NCBI RefSeq assembly: GCF_900102165.1 | Contig: NZ_FNBD01000007.1 | Span: 124,001-188,000 of the forward strand | Length of the DNA: 64,000 bases | Source: Cellulophaga baltica | Lineage (GTDB): Bacteria > Bacteroidota > Bacteroidia > Flavobacteriales > Flavobacteriaceae | Reading direction: 5' to 3' | Shown: piece by piece, positions 1-8,233 of the stretch | Layout of the letters: each line of letters opens with the position of its first letter | How positions within the stretch are numbered: the first letter of the stretch is position 1 | Program-made: the position numbers and the translations under genes | The notes under the pieces: generated by a model | Told to the model about the DNA's origin: nothing | Database searches by the model: none | The model's input: the letters and a program-made list of their open reading frames with translations, nothing else

Positions 1-803
1 TTAAGAAAAATGGCAAAGCCTACGATAAGCTTTCAGACCATATAGGCTTCTTGCCACTAGTCATTATATCGCCTTCTGATAGAGATTTGATTACCGAGGG
101 TAGTGATACACGCCGAAAATTTATAGATGGTGTTATTTCACAATCCGATAAAGAATACCTGCAGACCTTGCTTAAATATAATAAGATTGTGAGTCAGCGT
201 AATTCACTTTTAAAATATTTTGCTGCCAACCATACTTTTGATGCCACTAATCTAAGTGTCTACAATGAGCAACTAGACACCTATGGCACTCAAATATTTA
301 ACAAACGTGTGGCCTTTTTAGAAACCTTTATTCCTATCTTTAAAGAACAATACCAGATTATCTCTGGCGGAAATGAGGAAGTATCCTTAGTCTACGATAG
401 TAAACTACTAGACACAAAGCTTTTAGACCTGTTAGGCAAAAATATTGAAAAAGATAGAGCACTACAATATACCAGTGTTGGGGTTCATAAAGACGATTTA
501 AATTTTGATTTAGGCGAACACCCTATTAAAAAATTTGGAAGTCAGGGGCAACAAAAATCATTTCTTATTGCATTGAAACTAGCACAATTTCATTTTATCA
601 AAGAGCAATCTAAAACTACACCTATCTTATTGTTAGATGATATTTTTGATAAGCTAGACGAAAACCGAGTGAGTCATATTATTAGTTTGGTGAACGATGA
701 AAATTTCGGACAGCTATTTATAAGCGATACTCATGCGGACAGAACAGAAAATGTAATTAAAACCACTCACCAGTCCTATAAGATGTTCAAATTAGGGAGC
801 TAG
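1..803 (+). CDS. recF: DNA replication and repair protein RecF, 3' part
   Basis: This is the C-terminal two thirds of RecF, an SMC-like ATPase that helps load RecA at gapped DNA. The reading frame is open from base 3 and runs in from outside the window, so the internal TTG at 51 is not the real start. The visible part holds the ABC-type signature ([10 protein letters not shown], around 541-570) followed by a Walker B and D-loop segment, [14 protein letters not shown], around 630-670. These are the hallmarks of the RecF/SMC head. A DUF721 gene lies two genes downstream, a pairing often seen next to recF. No frame damage is visible. The identification is secure; only the N-terminal Walker A part is missing because of the window edge. 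Confidence 0.95.
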   Translation, partial: KKNGKAYDKLSDHIGFLPLVIISPSDRDLITEGSDTRRKFIDGVISQSDKEYLQTLLKYNKIVSQRNSLLKYFAANHTFDATNLSVYNEQLDTYGTQIFNKRVAFLETFIPIFKEQYQIISGGNEEVSLVYDSKLLDTKLLDLLGKNIEKDRALQYTSVGVHKDDLNFDLGEHPIKKFGSQGQQKSFLIALKLAQFHFIKEQSKTTPILLLDDIFDKLDENRVSHIISLVNDENFGQLFISDTHADRTENVIKTTHQSYKMFKLGS

Positions 804-831
804 TTGATGGCAACTAAAAAGTTCAAGTGCA

Positions 832-953
832 AAGTTCAAAATAATGGAGAATGTCAGTTCGAGTGATTTTTGTGCAGCGTAACGAAACAAAAATAGTATC
901 GAGAACAGATTAAAAGTGAAAAATTCAAGACTCTAATGACAAGTTCAAAATAA
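832..953. repeat. REP-like imperfect palindrome flanked by a 13-bp direct repeat
   Basis: The 158-base gap after recF holds an imperfect inverted repeat at about 851-907. One arm contains GTTCGAGTGATTTTTGT and the other, read on the minus strand, contains GTTCTCGATACTATTTTTGT. An identical 13-bp direct repeat, AAGTTCAAAATAA, brackets it at 832-844 and 941-953. The TTCGAG/CTCGA ends resemble dispersed intergenic repeats that I recall from flavobacterial genomes. I see only this one copy in the window, so its membership of a family is inferred. Confidence 0.55.
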
Positions 954-961
954 AAAATCTA

Positions 962-1384
962 ATGATAAAAAAAATAAGCGCCGTAGTATTCCTATTCCTA
1001 ATAACTTCTTGTTCTCAAAAAATTACAGAAGAGCAATTGAGTGCTTTAAACGGATATTGGGAAATTGAGAAAGTAACGCTCTCTGACGGACAAAAGAAAG
1101 AATACAAAGTAAATGAAACTATAGATTACATAGAACTAGACGGATTAAAAGGTTTTAGAAAAAAAGTAAAACCCACATTTAGCGGCACCTACATTACCAG
1201 TAATGATGCTGAACTATTTAGTATTTACAAAAAAGAAGACCAATTCTTATTCACCTATAAAACGGAAATAAGTGAGTGGACGGAAACCTTAAAATCTATA
1301 TCAAAAGATAAGTTTTCAGTCACCAGTGAGGATAATATCACGTATTTTTACAAACGCTACGAACCTATAAATATTTCTAAATAA
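962..1384 (+). CDS. Small lipocalin-like lipoprotein
   Basis: This 140-residue protein has a lipoprotein signal peptide ending in the lipobox ITSC, with Cys17 as the acylated residue. The mature part starts with a segment of the type 'L.GYWEIEKV' and continues as alternating hydrophobic strands. That pattern recalls the lipocalin-like lipoproteins common in Flavobacteriia. Its substrate and function are unknown. Its TAA stop shares one base with the ATG of the DUF721 gene, so the two are translationally coupled. It may therefore be co-transcribed with the DNA-metabolism genes by position only. The family assignment is tentative; export as a lipoprotein is well supported. Confidence 0.75.
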   Translation: MIKKISAVVFLFLITSCSQKITEEQLSALNGYWEIEKVTLSDGQKKEYKVNETIDYIELDGLKGFRKKVKPTFSGTYITSNDAELFSIYKKEDQFLFTYKTEISEWTETLKSISKDKFSVTSEDNITYFYKRYEPINISK

Positions 1385-1680
1385 TGGCGAAAAGACGCAG
1401 AGAAAACATTCCCTTAAGTGAAGCTCTAAAAGAGTTTATTGACGTGAACAAACTCCAAAAAGGTATGGATAAGGTTGATGTTAGAGAAGCTTGGACCAAT
1501 CTTATGGGTAATGGCGTTAATAACTATACTACGGCCATAGAATTACGGGGAGACACCTTATTTATATCGCTCTCTTCCTCCGTATTACGATCAGAACTAA
1601 GCTTGGGGAAATCTAAAATTATCACCATGCTTAACGATGAGTTAAAAAAAGAAGTGGTGAAGAAGTTGGTGTTGCGTTAA
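1384..1680 (+). CDS. DUF721 (DciA-like) protein
   Basis: This small basic protein of 98 residues belongs to the DUF721 family. It begins with a lysine/arginine-rich stretch and a short helix (PLSEALKEFIDVNKLQKGMDK). The typical core follows, in which a WTNLMG motif leads to 'TAIELRGDTLFISLSSSVLRSEL'. DUF721 includes DciA, the replicative-helicase-loading factor of many bacteria that lack DnaC. Proteins of this family often sit beside recF, as here. A role in DNA replication or repair is therefore likely but inferred. The start codon overlaps the stop of the preceding lipoprotein gene by one base. A hairpin terminator follows about 60 bases downstream. Confidence 0.85.
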   Translation: MAKRRRENIPLSEALKEFIDVNKLQKGMDKVDVREAWTNLMGNGVNNYTTAIELRGDTLFISLSSSVLRSELSLGKSKIITMLNDELKKEVVKKLVLR

Positions 1681-1741
1681 GCTACCATTTTCTAAATTGA
1701 ATAATCAACCCTTTACTTATTACAAGTCTAATTAAAATAAA

Positions 1742-1775
1742 AAAAAAGGCCACTCATCACGGAGTAGCCTTTTTT
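1742..1775. terminator. Bidirectional rho-independent terminator
   Basis: The hairpin has arms AGGCcACTC and GAGTaGCCT with an A-tract on the left and a T-tract on the right. It lies between the convergent DUF721 and ndk genes and can serve both. Confidence 0.85.
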
Positions 1776-1796
1776 AGTATATTCTATGTTGTTTTC

Positions 1797-2213
1797 CTAG
1801 AAAATTTCTCTTCCAGCAAAATGAAAAGCTCCTTCAATAGCAGCATTCTCATCACTATCAGAACCATGTACTGCATTCTCTCCAAGAGACGTAGCAAACA
1901 TTTTACGGATAGTACCATCTGCAGCCTCAGCTGGGTTAGTTGCACCAATTAAAGCTCTAAAATCTTCAACAGCATTATCTTTTTCTAAAATAGCAGCAAC
2001 GATTGGTCCTCTAGACATAAAGTCTACCAATTCTCCGTAAAAAGGACGCTCACTATGAACAGCGTAAAACGCTTGAGCATCTCTTTTGCTTAATTGCGTA
2101 TATTTCATAGCTACAATCTTAAAACCAGCAGCATTAATTTTGTCTAGAATAGCACCAATATGTCCGTTTTCAACAGCATCTGGCTTAAGCATTGTAAATG
2201 TTCTATTTGTCAT
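1797..2213 (-). CDS. ndk: Nucleoside diphosphate kinase
   Basis: This enzyme transfers the gamma-phosphate of ATP to nucleoside diphosphates through a phosphohistidine and balances cytosolic NTP pools. The 138-residue protein starts with the family's [10 protein letters not shown] segment. It carries the catalytic histidine His116 in the motif NAVHGSDS, followed by the usual C-terminal block ending in GREIF. The length is normal for bacterial Ndk. A TACTTTTG -7 promoter element lies about 18 bases upstream of the start on the minus strand. The gene is monocistronic, with a shared terminator downstream. The call is certain. Confidence 0.97.
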   Translation of the reverse strand: MTNRTFTMLKPDAVENGHIGAILDKINAAGFKIVAMKYTQLSKRDAQAFYAVHSERPFYGELVDFMSRGPIVAAILEKDNAVEDFRALIGATNPAEAADGTIRKMFATSLGENAVHGSDSDENAAIEGAFHFAGREIF

Positions 2214-2230
2214 TTTCTTTAAATTTTGTG

Positions 2231-2238
2231 CAAAAGTA
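2231..2238 (-). promoter_or_regulatory. -7 promoter element of ndk
   Basis: On the minus strand this reads TACTTTTG, a perfect match to the Bacteroidota -7 consensus TAnnTTTG. It sits 17 bases before the ndk start codon. No clear -33 TTTG is visible. Confidence 0.65.
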
Positions 2239-2293
2239 CTATTTTAAATACATTCTACAATAGATTAATAAAAAACTGAAGGTAAGTTAACGA

Positions 2294-3343
2294 TTATTTA
2301 AACCCTTGTTCCAAGATACCCAAGACATTACCCTCATCGCCTATCATTTTGAAAATAATATGACTGGTTTCAAAATTAAACGTCAAGGTACCAAAACTCA
2401 CTTCAGAAACCACCTCTCCTACCCGATACGGATTTTCTTCTCCTGAGTACGAAGAATACACATGGGTAAGTCCGCTACTCGTAAAATCTATCAATGGATA
2501 CGCAACACCCGCTATAGTTGTTTTTGAAAATTCTGAAATATGCCGGTCTCCAGAGAGCACCACAACACCTTTAGCTTTAGAATCGGCAATCAACTGCTCT
2601 AATTTATCTACTTCATGCGGAAAATTACCCCATGTTTCAAAACCATGCTTATTAGACAACACTTGTATGCTACTTACTAAAATATTAAAATCTGCCGTAC
2701 TAGAATTCAGTTCCTTCGCTAACCACTCCCATTGTGCTGCTCCTAAAACGGTACCTTCGCCGTAAGTATTTGGTTTCGTTCTTTTTTTTGTTTCGGTATC
2801 CTTAGTTAATGCAGTTCTAAAGTAACGGGTATCTAATACTATTACTTTCATACTCCCTTCTGGCGTATTATAGGTATGAGCAGCATACACCCCTTCTTGT
2901 TTTCTACGTGGGCTATCTTTTGCTACTTTAAAGAAATCTAGAAATACTTGCTGACTTTCTTTTTTGAAGGCATACTCTACTCCCCCATCATTTAAACCAT
3001 AATCATGATCATCCCAAGTACCAATCACAGGAACTTCGGCTCTTAATTTTTGATAGCCTAATACACTATCTTGGCTTTTATAAAACTGTTGAAGCTTTTG
3101 CATGTCATTAGTATCTGCATAGACATTATCACCTCCCCATATCCAGACATCAGGATGGGTATTTAAAATATCATCCCACAATACATTAGGGATGGTACTC
3201 TTATTACAGGACCCAAAAGCGATGGTAAAATCAGCCTTTTCCACACGCGCATCAGGAACACTTTTGTCTTGTGCTTGCCCTAGTACTACCCCTAATAAAA
3301 TAAATACACTGTTAAATACTATTGGTAACTTCTTCATTTTCAA
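2294..3343 (-). CDS. PhoD-like exported metallophosphoesterase
   Basis: This 349-residue protein has a Sec signal peptide (cleavage probably after GQAQ near residue 25) and a PhoD/alkaline phosphatase D-type metallophosphoesterase domain. Visible metal-binding motifs are the early FGSCN, then WGGDNVYAD, GTWDDHDYG, LDTRYFR and VLSGDRHISE, in the order expected for the family. It probably hydrolyses phosphodiesters or phosphomonoesters in the periplasm or outside the cell. PhoD relatives use Ca and Fe, but the metal here cannot be read from sequence. It is shorter than full-length Bacillus PhoD and lacks its N-terminal beta-sandwich domain. Its promoter is divergent from that of the DHH phosphoesterase gene. 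The exact substrate is unknown. Confidence 0.88.
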   Translation of the reverse strand: MKMKKLPIVFNSVFILLGVVLGQAQDKSVPDARVEKADFTIAFGSCNKSTIPNVLWDDILNTHPDVWIWGGDNVYADTNDMQKLQQFYKSQDSVLGYQKLRAEVPVIGTWDDHDYGLNDGGVEYAFKKESQQVFLDFFKVAKDSPRRKQEGVYAAHTYNTPEGSMKVIVLDTRYFRTALTKDTETKKRTKPNTYGEGTVLGAAQWEWLAKELNSSTADFNILVSSIQVLSNKHGFETWGNFPHEVDKLEQLIADSKAKGVVVLSGDRHISEFSKTTIAGVAYPLIDFTSSGLTHVYSSYSGEENPYRVGEVVSEVSFGTLTFNFETSHIIFKMIGDEGNVLGILEQGFK

Positions 3344-3357
3344 ATATTGTTTCCTTA

Positions 3358-3365
3358 CAAAAATA
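3358..3365 (-). promoter_or_regulatory. -7 promoter element of the PhoD-like gene
   Basis: The minus strand reads TATTTTTG, matching TAnnTTTG, and ends 14 bases before the ATG at 3343. It is back-to-back with the plus-strand element at 3400-3407. Confidence 0.6.
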
Positions 3366-3399
3366 GCAATTCTTACTGTAGCACTATAGTATAAAATAG

Positions 3400-3407
3400 T
3401 ATCTTTG
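3400..3407 (+). promoter_or_regulatory. -7 promoter element of the DHH-gldI-immunophilin operon
   Basis: TATCTTTG matches TAnnTTTG exactly, and only five bases separate it from the ATG at 3413. Transcription from it would give a leaderless or almost leaderless mRNA. Confidence 0.65.
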
Positions 3408-3412
3408 CCGCC

Positions 3413-4429
3413 ATGAATTCAGAGGATATTAGCAAAGTAAAGGAGCTACTTAGTGTTCCACAAAAAATAGTTATCATACCACATAAAAATCCTGACGGAG
3501 ATGCTATTGGCTCTACATTAGGCCTATGGCACTATCTGAAAAACAACGGACAGGACGCTACAATTATTAGTCCTAATGATTCGCCTAAGTTTTTAAAATG
3601 GATGCCAGGTAGTGAAGATATTCTAAATTTTGAGGTAGAAAATTCACAAGCTAAAAGAGCTATTGATGAAGCTACGCTAATTTTCACCTTAGATTTTAAT
3701 CATTTAGGACGTGTTGGGCAGATGCAATCGTTCTTAGAAGAAGCTTCTGCTACTTTTATTATGATAGATCATCACCAAGAGCCGTCTGACTATGCATTAG
3801 TGACTTATTCTGATGTTACTATGAGTTCTACCTGTGAGATGGTTTATAATTTTATCGATTATTTAGGTGATACCGATAAGATTACCTCCGAAATTGCCAA
3901 CTGTCTTTATACAGGGATCATGACAGATACAGGCTCATTTAAATTCTCCTCTACCACTAGTAAAACGCACAAAATTGTTGCAGAACTAATAGATAAAGGG
4001 GCAGAAAACACCCGTATACACAACGTTGTGTATGACACCAATTCTCCTAGCAGATTGCATTTATTAGGCTGTGCGCTTAAAAACATGGTGATTTTAGAAG
4101 AATTTAATACGGCATACATCACCCTTAGTCAAGATGAGTTAGATACCTATAAATATCAAAAAGGAGATACGGAAGGCTTTGTAAACTACGGATTAACATT
4201 AGACGGTATTCGCTTCGCGGTAATCTTCATTGAGAATAAAGAAGAAGGTATTATAAAAATATCTTTCAGGTCTGAAGGAGATTTTTCTGTTAATGAATTT
4301 GCACGTGCTTATTTTCATGGTGGCGGACATAATAATGCTGCTGGAGGAAAAAGTGACCTTCCATTAGAAGAAACTGCAGCGTATTTTGTAAACTTGTTAC
4401 CGAAACATTTAAAAGAATTAACCCGATAA
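3413..4429 (+). CDS. DHH-family phosphoesterase, NrnA-like nanoRNase/pAp phosphatase
   Basis: This 338-residue cytosolic enzyme belongs to the DHH/DHHA1 superfamily. The N-terminal DHH domain shows HKNPDGDA (H24, D28, D30), the metal ligand D94 in LDFNHLGR, and the signature D119-H120-H121. The C-terminal DHHA1 domain ends with the substrate-binding GGGHNNAAGG. This is the layout of NrnA, which degrades 2-5 nt RNAs and dephosphorylates pAp. Substrate specificity is inferred from the family. The start at 3413 fits the N-terminus of relatives and sits five bases after a perfect -7 element. The stop overlaps the gldI start by one base, so it heads the operon DHH-gldI-immunophilin. Confidence 0.92.
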   Translation: MNSEDISKVKELLSVPQKIVIIPHKNPDGDAIGSTLGLWHYLKNNGQDATIISPNDSPKFLKWMPGSEDILNFEVENSQAKRAIDEATLIFTLDFNHLGRVGQMQSFLEEASATFIMIDHHQEPSDYALVTYSDVTMSSTCEMVYNFIDYLGDTDKITSEIANCLYTGIMTDTGSFKFSSTTSKTHKIVAELIDKGAENTRIHNVVYDTNSPSRLHLLGCALKNMVILEEFNTAYITLSQDELDTYKYQKGDTEGFVNYGLTLDGIRFAVIFIENKEEGIIKISFRSEGDFSVNEFARAYFHGGGHNNAAGGKSDLPLEETAAYFVNLLPKHLKELTR

Positions 4430-4977
4430 TGAAGTATCTGTTATATTTGAGTGCATTATGTTTACTTTTTATAAGTTGTGAGGAGCCTATAGCGCGTAAA
4501 CCAGTTCGTGTATCTACGCCTAAGCTGGTAAAATCTACCGTAGAACGCAACAAAGATCTTTTAGAAATAGAAGTGAAAATTATAAATAGACTGGTAAAAA
4601 AAGATACGCTTCATGAGTACTTACCTACAGCTACTGGATCATGGTTTTATTATGAAACAAAAAATGATTCATTACCCTATGTACCTCAAGAAGAAGATGT
4701 CGTAACGTTAACGTACAATATCATGACGCTAACCAACGACACCATATATTCAGCAAAAGAAATTGGCACACAACGTATAAAAGTAAATAAGCCTAGTTTA
4801 TTTAAAGGCTTACGAAATACCTTTACTCTTTTAAAGGAGGGCGAAAAAGCTACTTTCTTATTCCCATCTTCCCTAGCTTTCGGCTACCATGGAGATGATA
4901 ATAAAATTACTCCCAATACCCCAATAAAATCATCCGTAGAAATTTTAAACATTGAAAAACACCCAACAAATAAATAG
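4429..4977 (+). CDS. gldI: Gliding-motility lipoprotein GldI, FKBP-type prolyl isomerase
   Basis: This 182-residue lipoprotein (lipobox FISC, Cys17) carries a C-terminal FKBP-type peptidyl-prolyl isomerase domain, roughly residues 75-178. It shows the family's 'FKGLRNTFTLLKEGEKATFLFPSSLAFGYHG' type segment and the closing 'NTPIKSSVEIL' strand. GldI is one of the Gld lipoproteins required for gliding in Flavobacterium johnsoniae. There it is thought to help fold exported parts of the gliding and type IX secretion machinery. The start overlaps the DHH gene stop by one base, and the isomerase lipoprotein gene follows immediately. Its presence supports a gliding flavobacterium, although gldI homologues also occur in non-gliding relatives. 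Confidence 0.88.
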   Translation: MKYLLYLSALCLLFISCEEPIARKPVRVSTPKLVKSTVERNKDLLEIEVKIINRLVKKDTLHEYLPTATGSWFYYETKNDSLPYVPQEEDVVTLTYNIMTLTNDTIYSAKEIGTQRIKVNKPSLFKGLRNTFTLLKEGEKATFLFPSSLAFGYHGDDNKITPNTPIKSSVEILNIEKHPTNK

Positions 4978-4987
4978 ATTTAAAAAA

Positions 4988-6127
4988 ATGAAAAACATTC
5001 TTAGTTTACTTCTTATTGCAACTGTTTTAGTAAGCAGCTGTAAATCTAGCAAAACAGCAGATTTAGGCGATGGCATTTTTGCTGATATTCAAACAACACA
5101 AGGAGATATCATTGTAAAATTAGAATATGATAAGACACCTGTTACTGTTGCCAATTTCGTATCTCTTGCCGAAGGAAAAAATCCTTTTGTAACTGATAGC
5201 TTAAAAGGAAAAAATTATTATGACGGACTTACTTTTCACCGCGTAATGAAAGATTTCATGATTCAAGGTGGTGATCCAACAGGAACCGGAATGGGAAATC
5301 CTGGATACCGTTTTATTGATGAGTTTGTAGATTCTTTAAGTCATAGCAAAAAAGGAATCCTTTCTATGGCCAATTCAGGTCCTAAAACTAACGGAAGTCA
5401 GTTTTTTATCACCCATAAAGAAACGCCTTGGTTAGACAACAAGCATACAGTTTTTGGTGAAGTTGTAAACGGAATGGATGTTTTAGATAGCATTGCTACC
5501 GTAGCCGTTGGTGAAAACAACAAACCTGTGGAAGCTGTAATCATGAATAAGGTAAAAATTATCAGAAACGGTAAAGAGGCAAAGAAATTTGATGCCGTTG
5601 CTGTTATGAAAAAATATTTTGCGGATGAAGAGCTTAGAGAAAAAGAGGCTGCTCGTTTAGAAGCTGAGCGTGAGCAAAAATTAGCGGAAGCAAAAGCTGC
5701 GTTTGTAGCTAATTTAGAAAGTCAGAAAAAAGCGGCACAAACTTTAGCTTCTGGTTTAAAAATATTTACTTTAGAAGAAGGTACTGGCGAAAAGCCTAAA
5801 GTGGGTCAAACGGCAAACCTATATTACGCAGGTTATTTTGAAGATGGCCGTTTGTTTGATAGTAATGTAGAAGAAACATCTACCTTATACGGACAATTTA
5901 ATTGGAACAGAAGAGATCAAGGTGGCTATGAGCCAATGCCTATGGTTGTAAGTATGGATGCACCAATGATTGCTGGTTTTAAAGAGGCTGTTATGAAAAT
6001 GAAAGTAGGACAAAAAGCACGTGTATTCATTCCTTCTCATTTAGCCTATGGCGAATCTGGTAGAGGACCAATTCCTGCAAATACCGATTTAATTTTTGAT
6101 TTAGAAATGGTTGATATTGCGCAATAA
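4988..6127 (+). CDS. Dual immunophilin lipoprotein: cyclophilin fused to FKBP
   Basis: This 379-residue lipoprotein (lipobox VSSC, Cys18) joins two unrelated prolyl isomerases. A cyclophilin domain (about 30-192) has the motifs TFHRVMKDFMIQGGDPTGTG, MANSGPKTNGSQFFI and LDNKHTVFGEV. A charged Ala/Glu/Lys-rich helical linker follows (about 205-250), then an FKBP domain (about 265-378) ending in LIFDLEMVDI. The frame is open back to an ATG at 4952, but 4988 is preferred because it places the signal peptide at the N-terminus. It is last in the operon with gldI and is followed by a strong terminator. It probably assists folding of periplasmic or outer-membrane proteins. Cyclophilin-FKBP fusions have been described before, in bacteria including flavobacteria. 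Confidence 0.92.
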   Translation: MKNILSLLLIATVLVSSCKSSKTADLGDGIFADIQTTQGDIIVKLEYDKTPVTVANFVSLAEGKNPFVTDSLKGKNYYDGLTFHRVMKDFMIQGGDPTGTGMGNPGYRFIDEFVDSLSHSKKGILSMANSGPKTNGSQFFITHKETPWLDNKHTVFGEVVNGMDVLDSIATVAVGENNKPVEAVIMNKVKIIRNGKEAKKFDAVAVMKKYFADEELREKEAARLEAEREQKLAEAKAAFVANLESQKKAAQTLASGLKIFTLEEGTGEKPKVGQTANLYYAGYFEDGRLFDSNVEETSTLYGQFNWNRRDQGGYEPMPMVVSMDAPMIAGFKEAVMKMKVGQKARVFIPSHLAYGESGRGPIPANTDLIFDLEMVDIAQ

Positions 6128-6159
6128 GTAAAAAATCACAATTTGTTTAAAAAATATAA

Positions 6160-6186
6160 AACACCTGCTTTTTGCAGGTGTTTTTA
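6160..6186 (+). terminator. Rho-independent terminator
   Basis: A nine-base-pair stem (AACACCTGC/GCAGGTGTT) with a T5 loop and a T-tract follows the immunophilin gene. Confidence 0.9.
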
Positions 6187-6222
6187 TTTACTATACCTTT
6201 AGCCCTTAACCTATATATTTAA

Positions 6223-7326
6223 ATGATTATGAGAATTCCCCTTTTCAAAACAGTATTTTTTTTGAGCCTATTTCTGCTAATTTCCTGCAGCAGCGATGCG
6301 GAGCCGGAAATTATTGACCCGGTAGACACCGAAGAAACTGCCGATGCTACGGATGATGAACCCGCAGCTCCCGAGCCAGAGAGTACCCCTGAACCAGACA
6401 CTAATACAGAAACAGCCACCAATGTTGTGGAAGCTTACGGACAGTTAAGTGTTTCTGGAAGCAAAATTGTAGATGAGAACAATAACCCGATTCAACTTCG
6501 GGGTATGTCTTTATTTTGGAGCCAATGGATGGGACAATACTACACAACAGGAACGGTAAATTGGTTGCATGCAGATTGGAATGCCACCGTAGTGAGAGCC
6601 GCTATGGGTATTGAAGATGCAGATGGCTACATTAGCAACCCTGCTACAGAAAAAGCCAAAGTATTCGCCGTGATTGATGCCGCTATAGACGCTGGAATTT
6701 ATGTGATTGTAGATTGGCATAGCCACCATGCAGAAGATCATATCCCTGAAGCTAAAGCTTTCTTTGCGGAAGTAGCCCAGAAATACGGAGATCAACCAAA
6801 TATCATCTATGAGACATATAATGAGCCCTTAGATGTTTCATGGACTGGAGTTTTAAAACCATACCACGAAACTATTATCGCAGAAATACGAAAGTATGAC
6901 CCAGATAATCTAATTATATGTGGTACTAGAACATGGTCTCAGCGTGTAGATGAAGTAGTTGGTCATGAAATTAATGATGCTAATGTTGCATACACCTTGC
7001 ATTACTATGCTTCAACACATAAACAAGAGCTAAGAGATATAGCGCAAATAGCACTAAACAACAATCTCGCCATTTTCGTTACAGAGTATGGTGTTACGGA
7101 AGCCTCTGGAAACGGATATATTGATGAGGCATCTACCAAAACCTGGTGGAACTATTTAGACGATCATAAAATTTCTTGGTGTAATTGGTCTATTGCAGAT
7201 AAAGATGAGAGTGCTGCGGCACTAACATCGGGTGCTAGTGGCTCAGGAAATTGGGCCGAAAGTGAGCTTACTGTTTCAGGAAAATTAGTCCGTTCAGAAT
7301 TATTAGCTAAGAATCCTACCTACTAA
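6223..7326 (+). CDS. Glycoside hydrolase family 5 (endoglucanase-like) lipoprotein
   Basis: This 367-residue protein has a lipoprotein signal (ISCSS, Cys22), an acidic Pro/Glu/Thr linker (about 27-65) and a GH5 catalytic domain. The domain opens with RGMSLFWSQW. The acid/base Glu201 lies in YNEPLDV and the nucleophile Glu288 in VTEYGVTEASG, both in the classical GH5 positions. The closest type is the cellulase-like subfamily, so beta-1,4-glucan cleavage is the best guess; mannan or other beta-glucans are possible. It stands alone, with no SusC/SusD or other carbohydrate genes in this window. Either ATG at 6223 or 6229 could be the start. It is probably anchored at the cell surface. Confidence 0.9.
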   Translation: MIMRIPLFKTVFFLSLFLLISCSSDAEPEIIDPVDTEETADATDDEPAAPEPESTPEPDTNTETATNVVEAYGQLSVSGSKIVDENNNPIQLRGMSLFWSQWMGQYYTTGTVNWLHADWNATVVRAAMGIEDADGYISNPATEKAKVFAVIDAAIDAGIYVIVDWHSHHAEDHIPEAKAFFAEVAQKYGDQPNIIYETYNEPLDVSWTGVLKPYHETIIAEIRKYDPDNLIICGTRTWSQRVDEVVGHEINDANVAYTLHYYASTHKQELRDIAQIALNNNLAIFVTEYGVTEASGNGYIDEASTKTWWNYLDDHKISWCNWSIADKDESAAALTSGASGSGNWAESELTVSGKLVRSELLAKNPTY

Positions 7327-7351
7327 ATAGAGGTAGAAATACCCCATAAAA

Positions 7352-7386
7352 AAAAGCTCCTTACAACCAATTTGTAAGGAGCTTTT
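7352..7386. terminator. Bidirectional terminator
   Basis: A long, near-perfect hairpin (AGCTCCTTACAA/TTGTAAGGAGCT) has A and T tracts on both sides. It lies between the convergent GH5 and M48 genes. Confidence 0.92.
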
Positions 7387-7405
7387 CTGTTTAATAGTAT
7401 TATAA

Positions 7406-8173
7406 TTAATTCTTTGCATCTTGTTTTTCAGCCCATTCTTTAGCTCTTTCAGAGCGTTTTGCAGAACCTGGGTGAGAAGACGTTAACGATCCTTTACCAC
7501 CATTATCACTTAAGTCTGCTAATTTTTGAAAAGCACCTTCCATAGCATGGTAATTTAAATCATGACGTACTAAAAATTCAAATCCGTATTTATCAGATTC
7601 AGATTCATTGGTTTGAGAAAATTGAGCATTTAAAACATTCTCTACGAAACCACCAATTTCGCCATCTGCTAATACTTTACCAGAATTTGTATTAGCAACA
7701 GCTAAATCTTTAGCAGCCGAAATTTTATAAGCCGACTTGTAACGCTCTTTAGAGTGTCCTAATTTAACATGCCCTATTTCATGACCAATGACACTAAGAA
7801 TCTCATCATCGGTCATTAAGTCCATTAGACCTGCCATAACACGCACACTACCATCTGGAGTTGCAAATGCATTAATATCGGTTACTAAATATACTTTATA
7901 GTTTAAATCTAAACCATCTTCATTTTCGAAACCTTTCACCAAATTAGCCAAACGATCCGCATAAGGATCACCCGCTTCTCCAACAGGATTGTTTTCATCC
8001 ATCCATACTACAGATTCCAATGACAATTTAGCCATATCTTCATCTGTTAAAGATGCTGCAGCGACCATTTTCTTCCCTGCATCAACATTTCCTTTTTTTA
8101 ACATTTTGCCAAATTGCGCCTGCAAACTAATTGTTCCTAAGGCAAAAACGGCCATTAAAATACTTGTTTTCAT
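7406..8173 (-). CDS. Exported M48-family metallopeptidase
   Basis: This 255-residue protein has a Sec signal peptide (cleavage near SLQAQ, residue 20) and a soluble M48-type zinc peptidase domain. The zinc motif is H131-E-I-G-H135 in VIGHEIGHVKLGH, and the third ligand is probably a Glu in the ESESDKYGFEF segment. It resembles the LoiP/YcaL-like periplasmic M48B/C peptidases rather than the membrane-spanning HtpX or Ste24 types. Such enzymes act in envelope protein quality control, so that role is inferred. A TAAATTTG -7 element lies about 26 bases upstream. It is transcribed alone. Confidence 0.88.
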   Translation of the reverse strand: MKTSILMAVFALGTISLQAQFGKMLKKGNVDAGKKMVAAASLTDEDMAKLSLESVVWMDENNPVGEAGDPYADRLANLVKGFENEDGLDLNYKVYLVTDINAFATPDGSVRVMAGLMDLMTDDEILSVIGHEIGHVKLGHSKERYKSAYKISAAKDLAVANTNSGKVLADGEIGGFVENVLNAQFSQTNESESDKYGFEFLVRHDLNYHAMEGAFQKLADLSDNGGKGSLTSSHPGSAKRSERAKEWAEKQDAKN

Positions 8174-8199
8174 TATTTATGGTTTAATTATTTAAGTTT

Positions 8200-8207
8200 C
8201 AAATTTA
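8200..8207 (-). promoter_or_regulatory. -7 promoter element of the M48 gene
   Basis: The minus strand reads TAAATTTG (TAnnTTTG), 26 bases upstream of the ATG at 8173. Confidence 0.55.
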
Positions 8208-8233
8208 ATTTTAAAAGTACACATATGGTTTAT

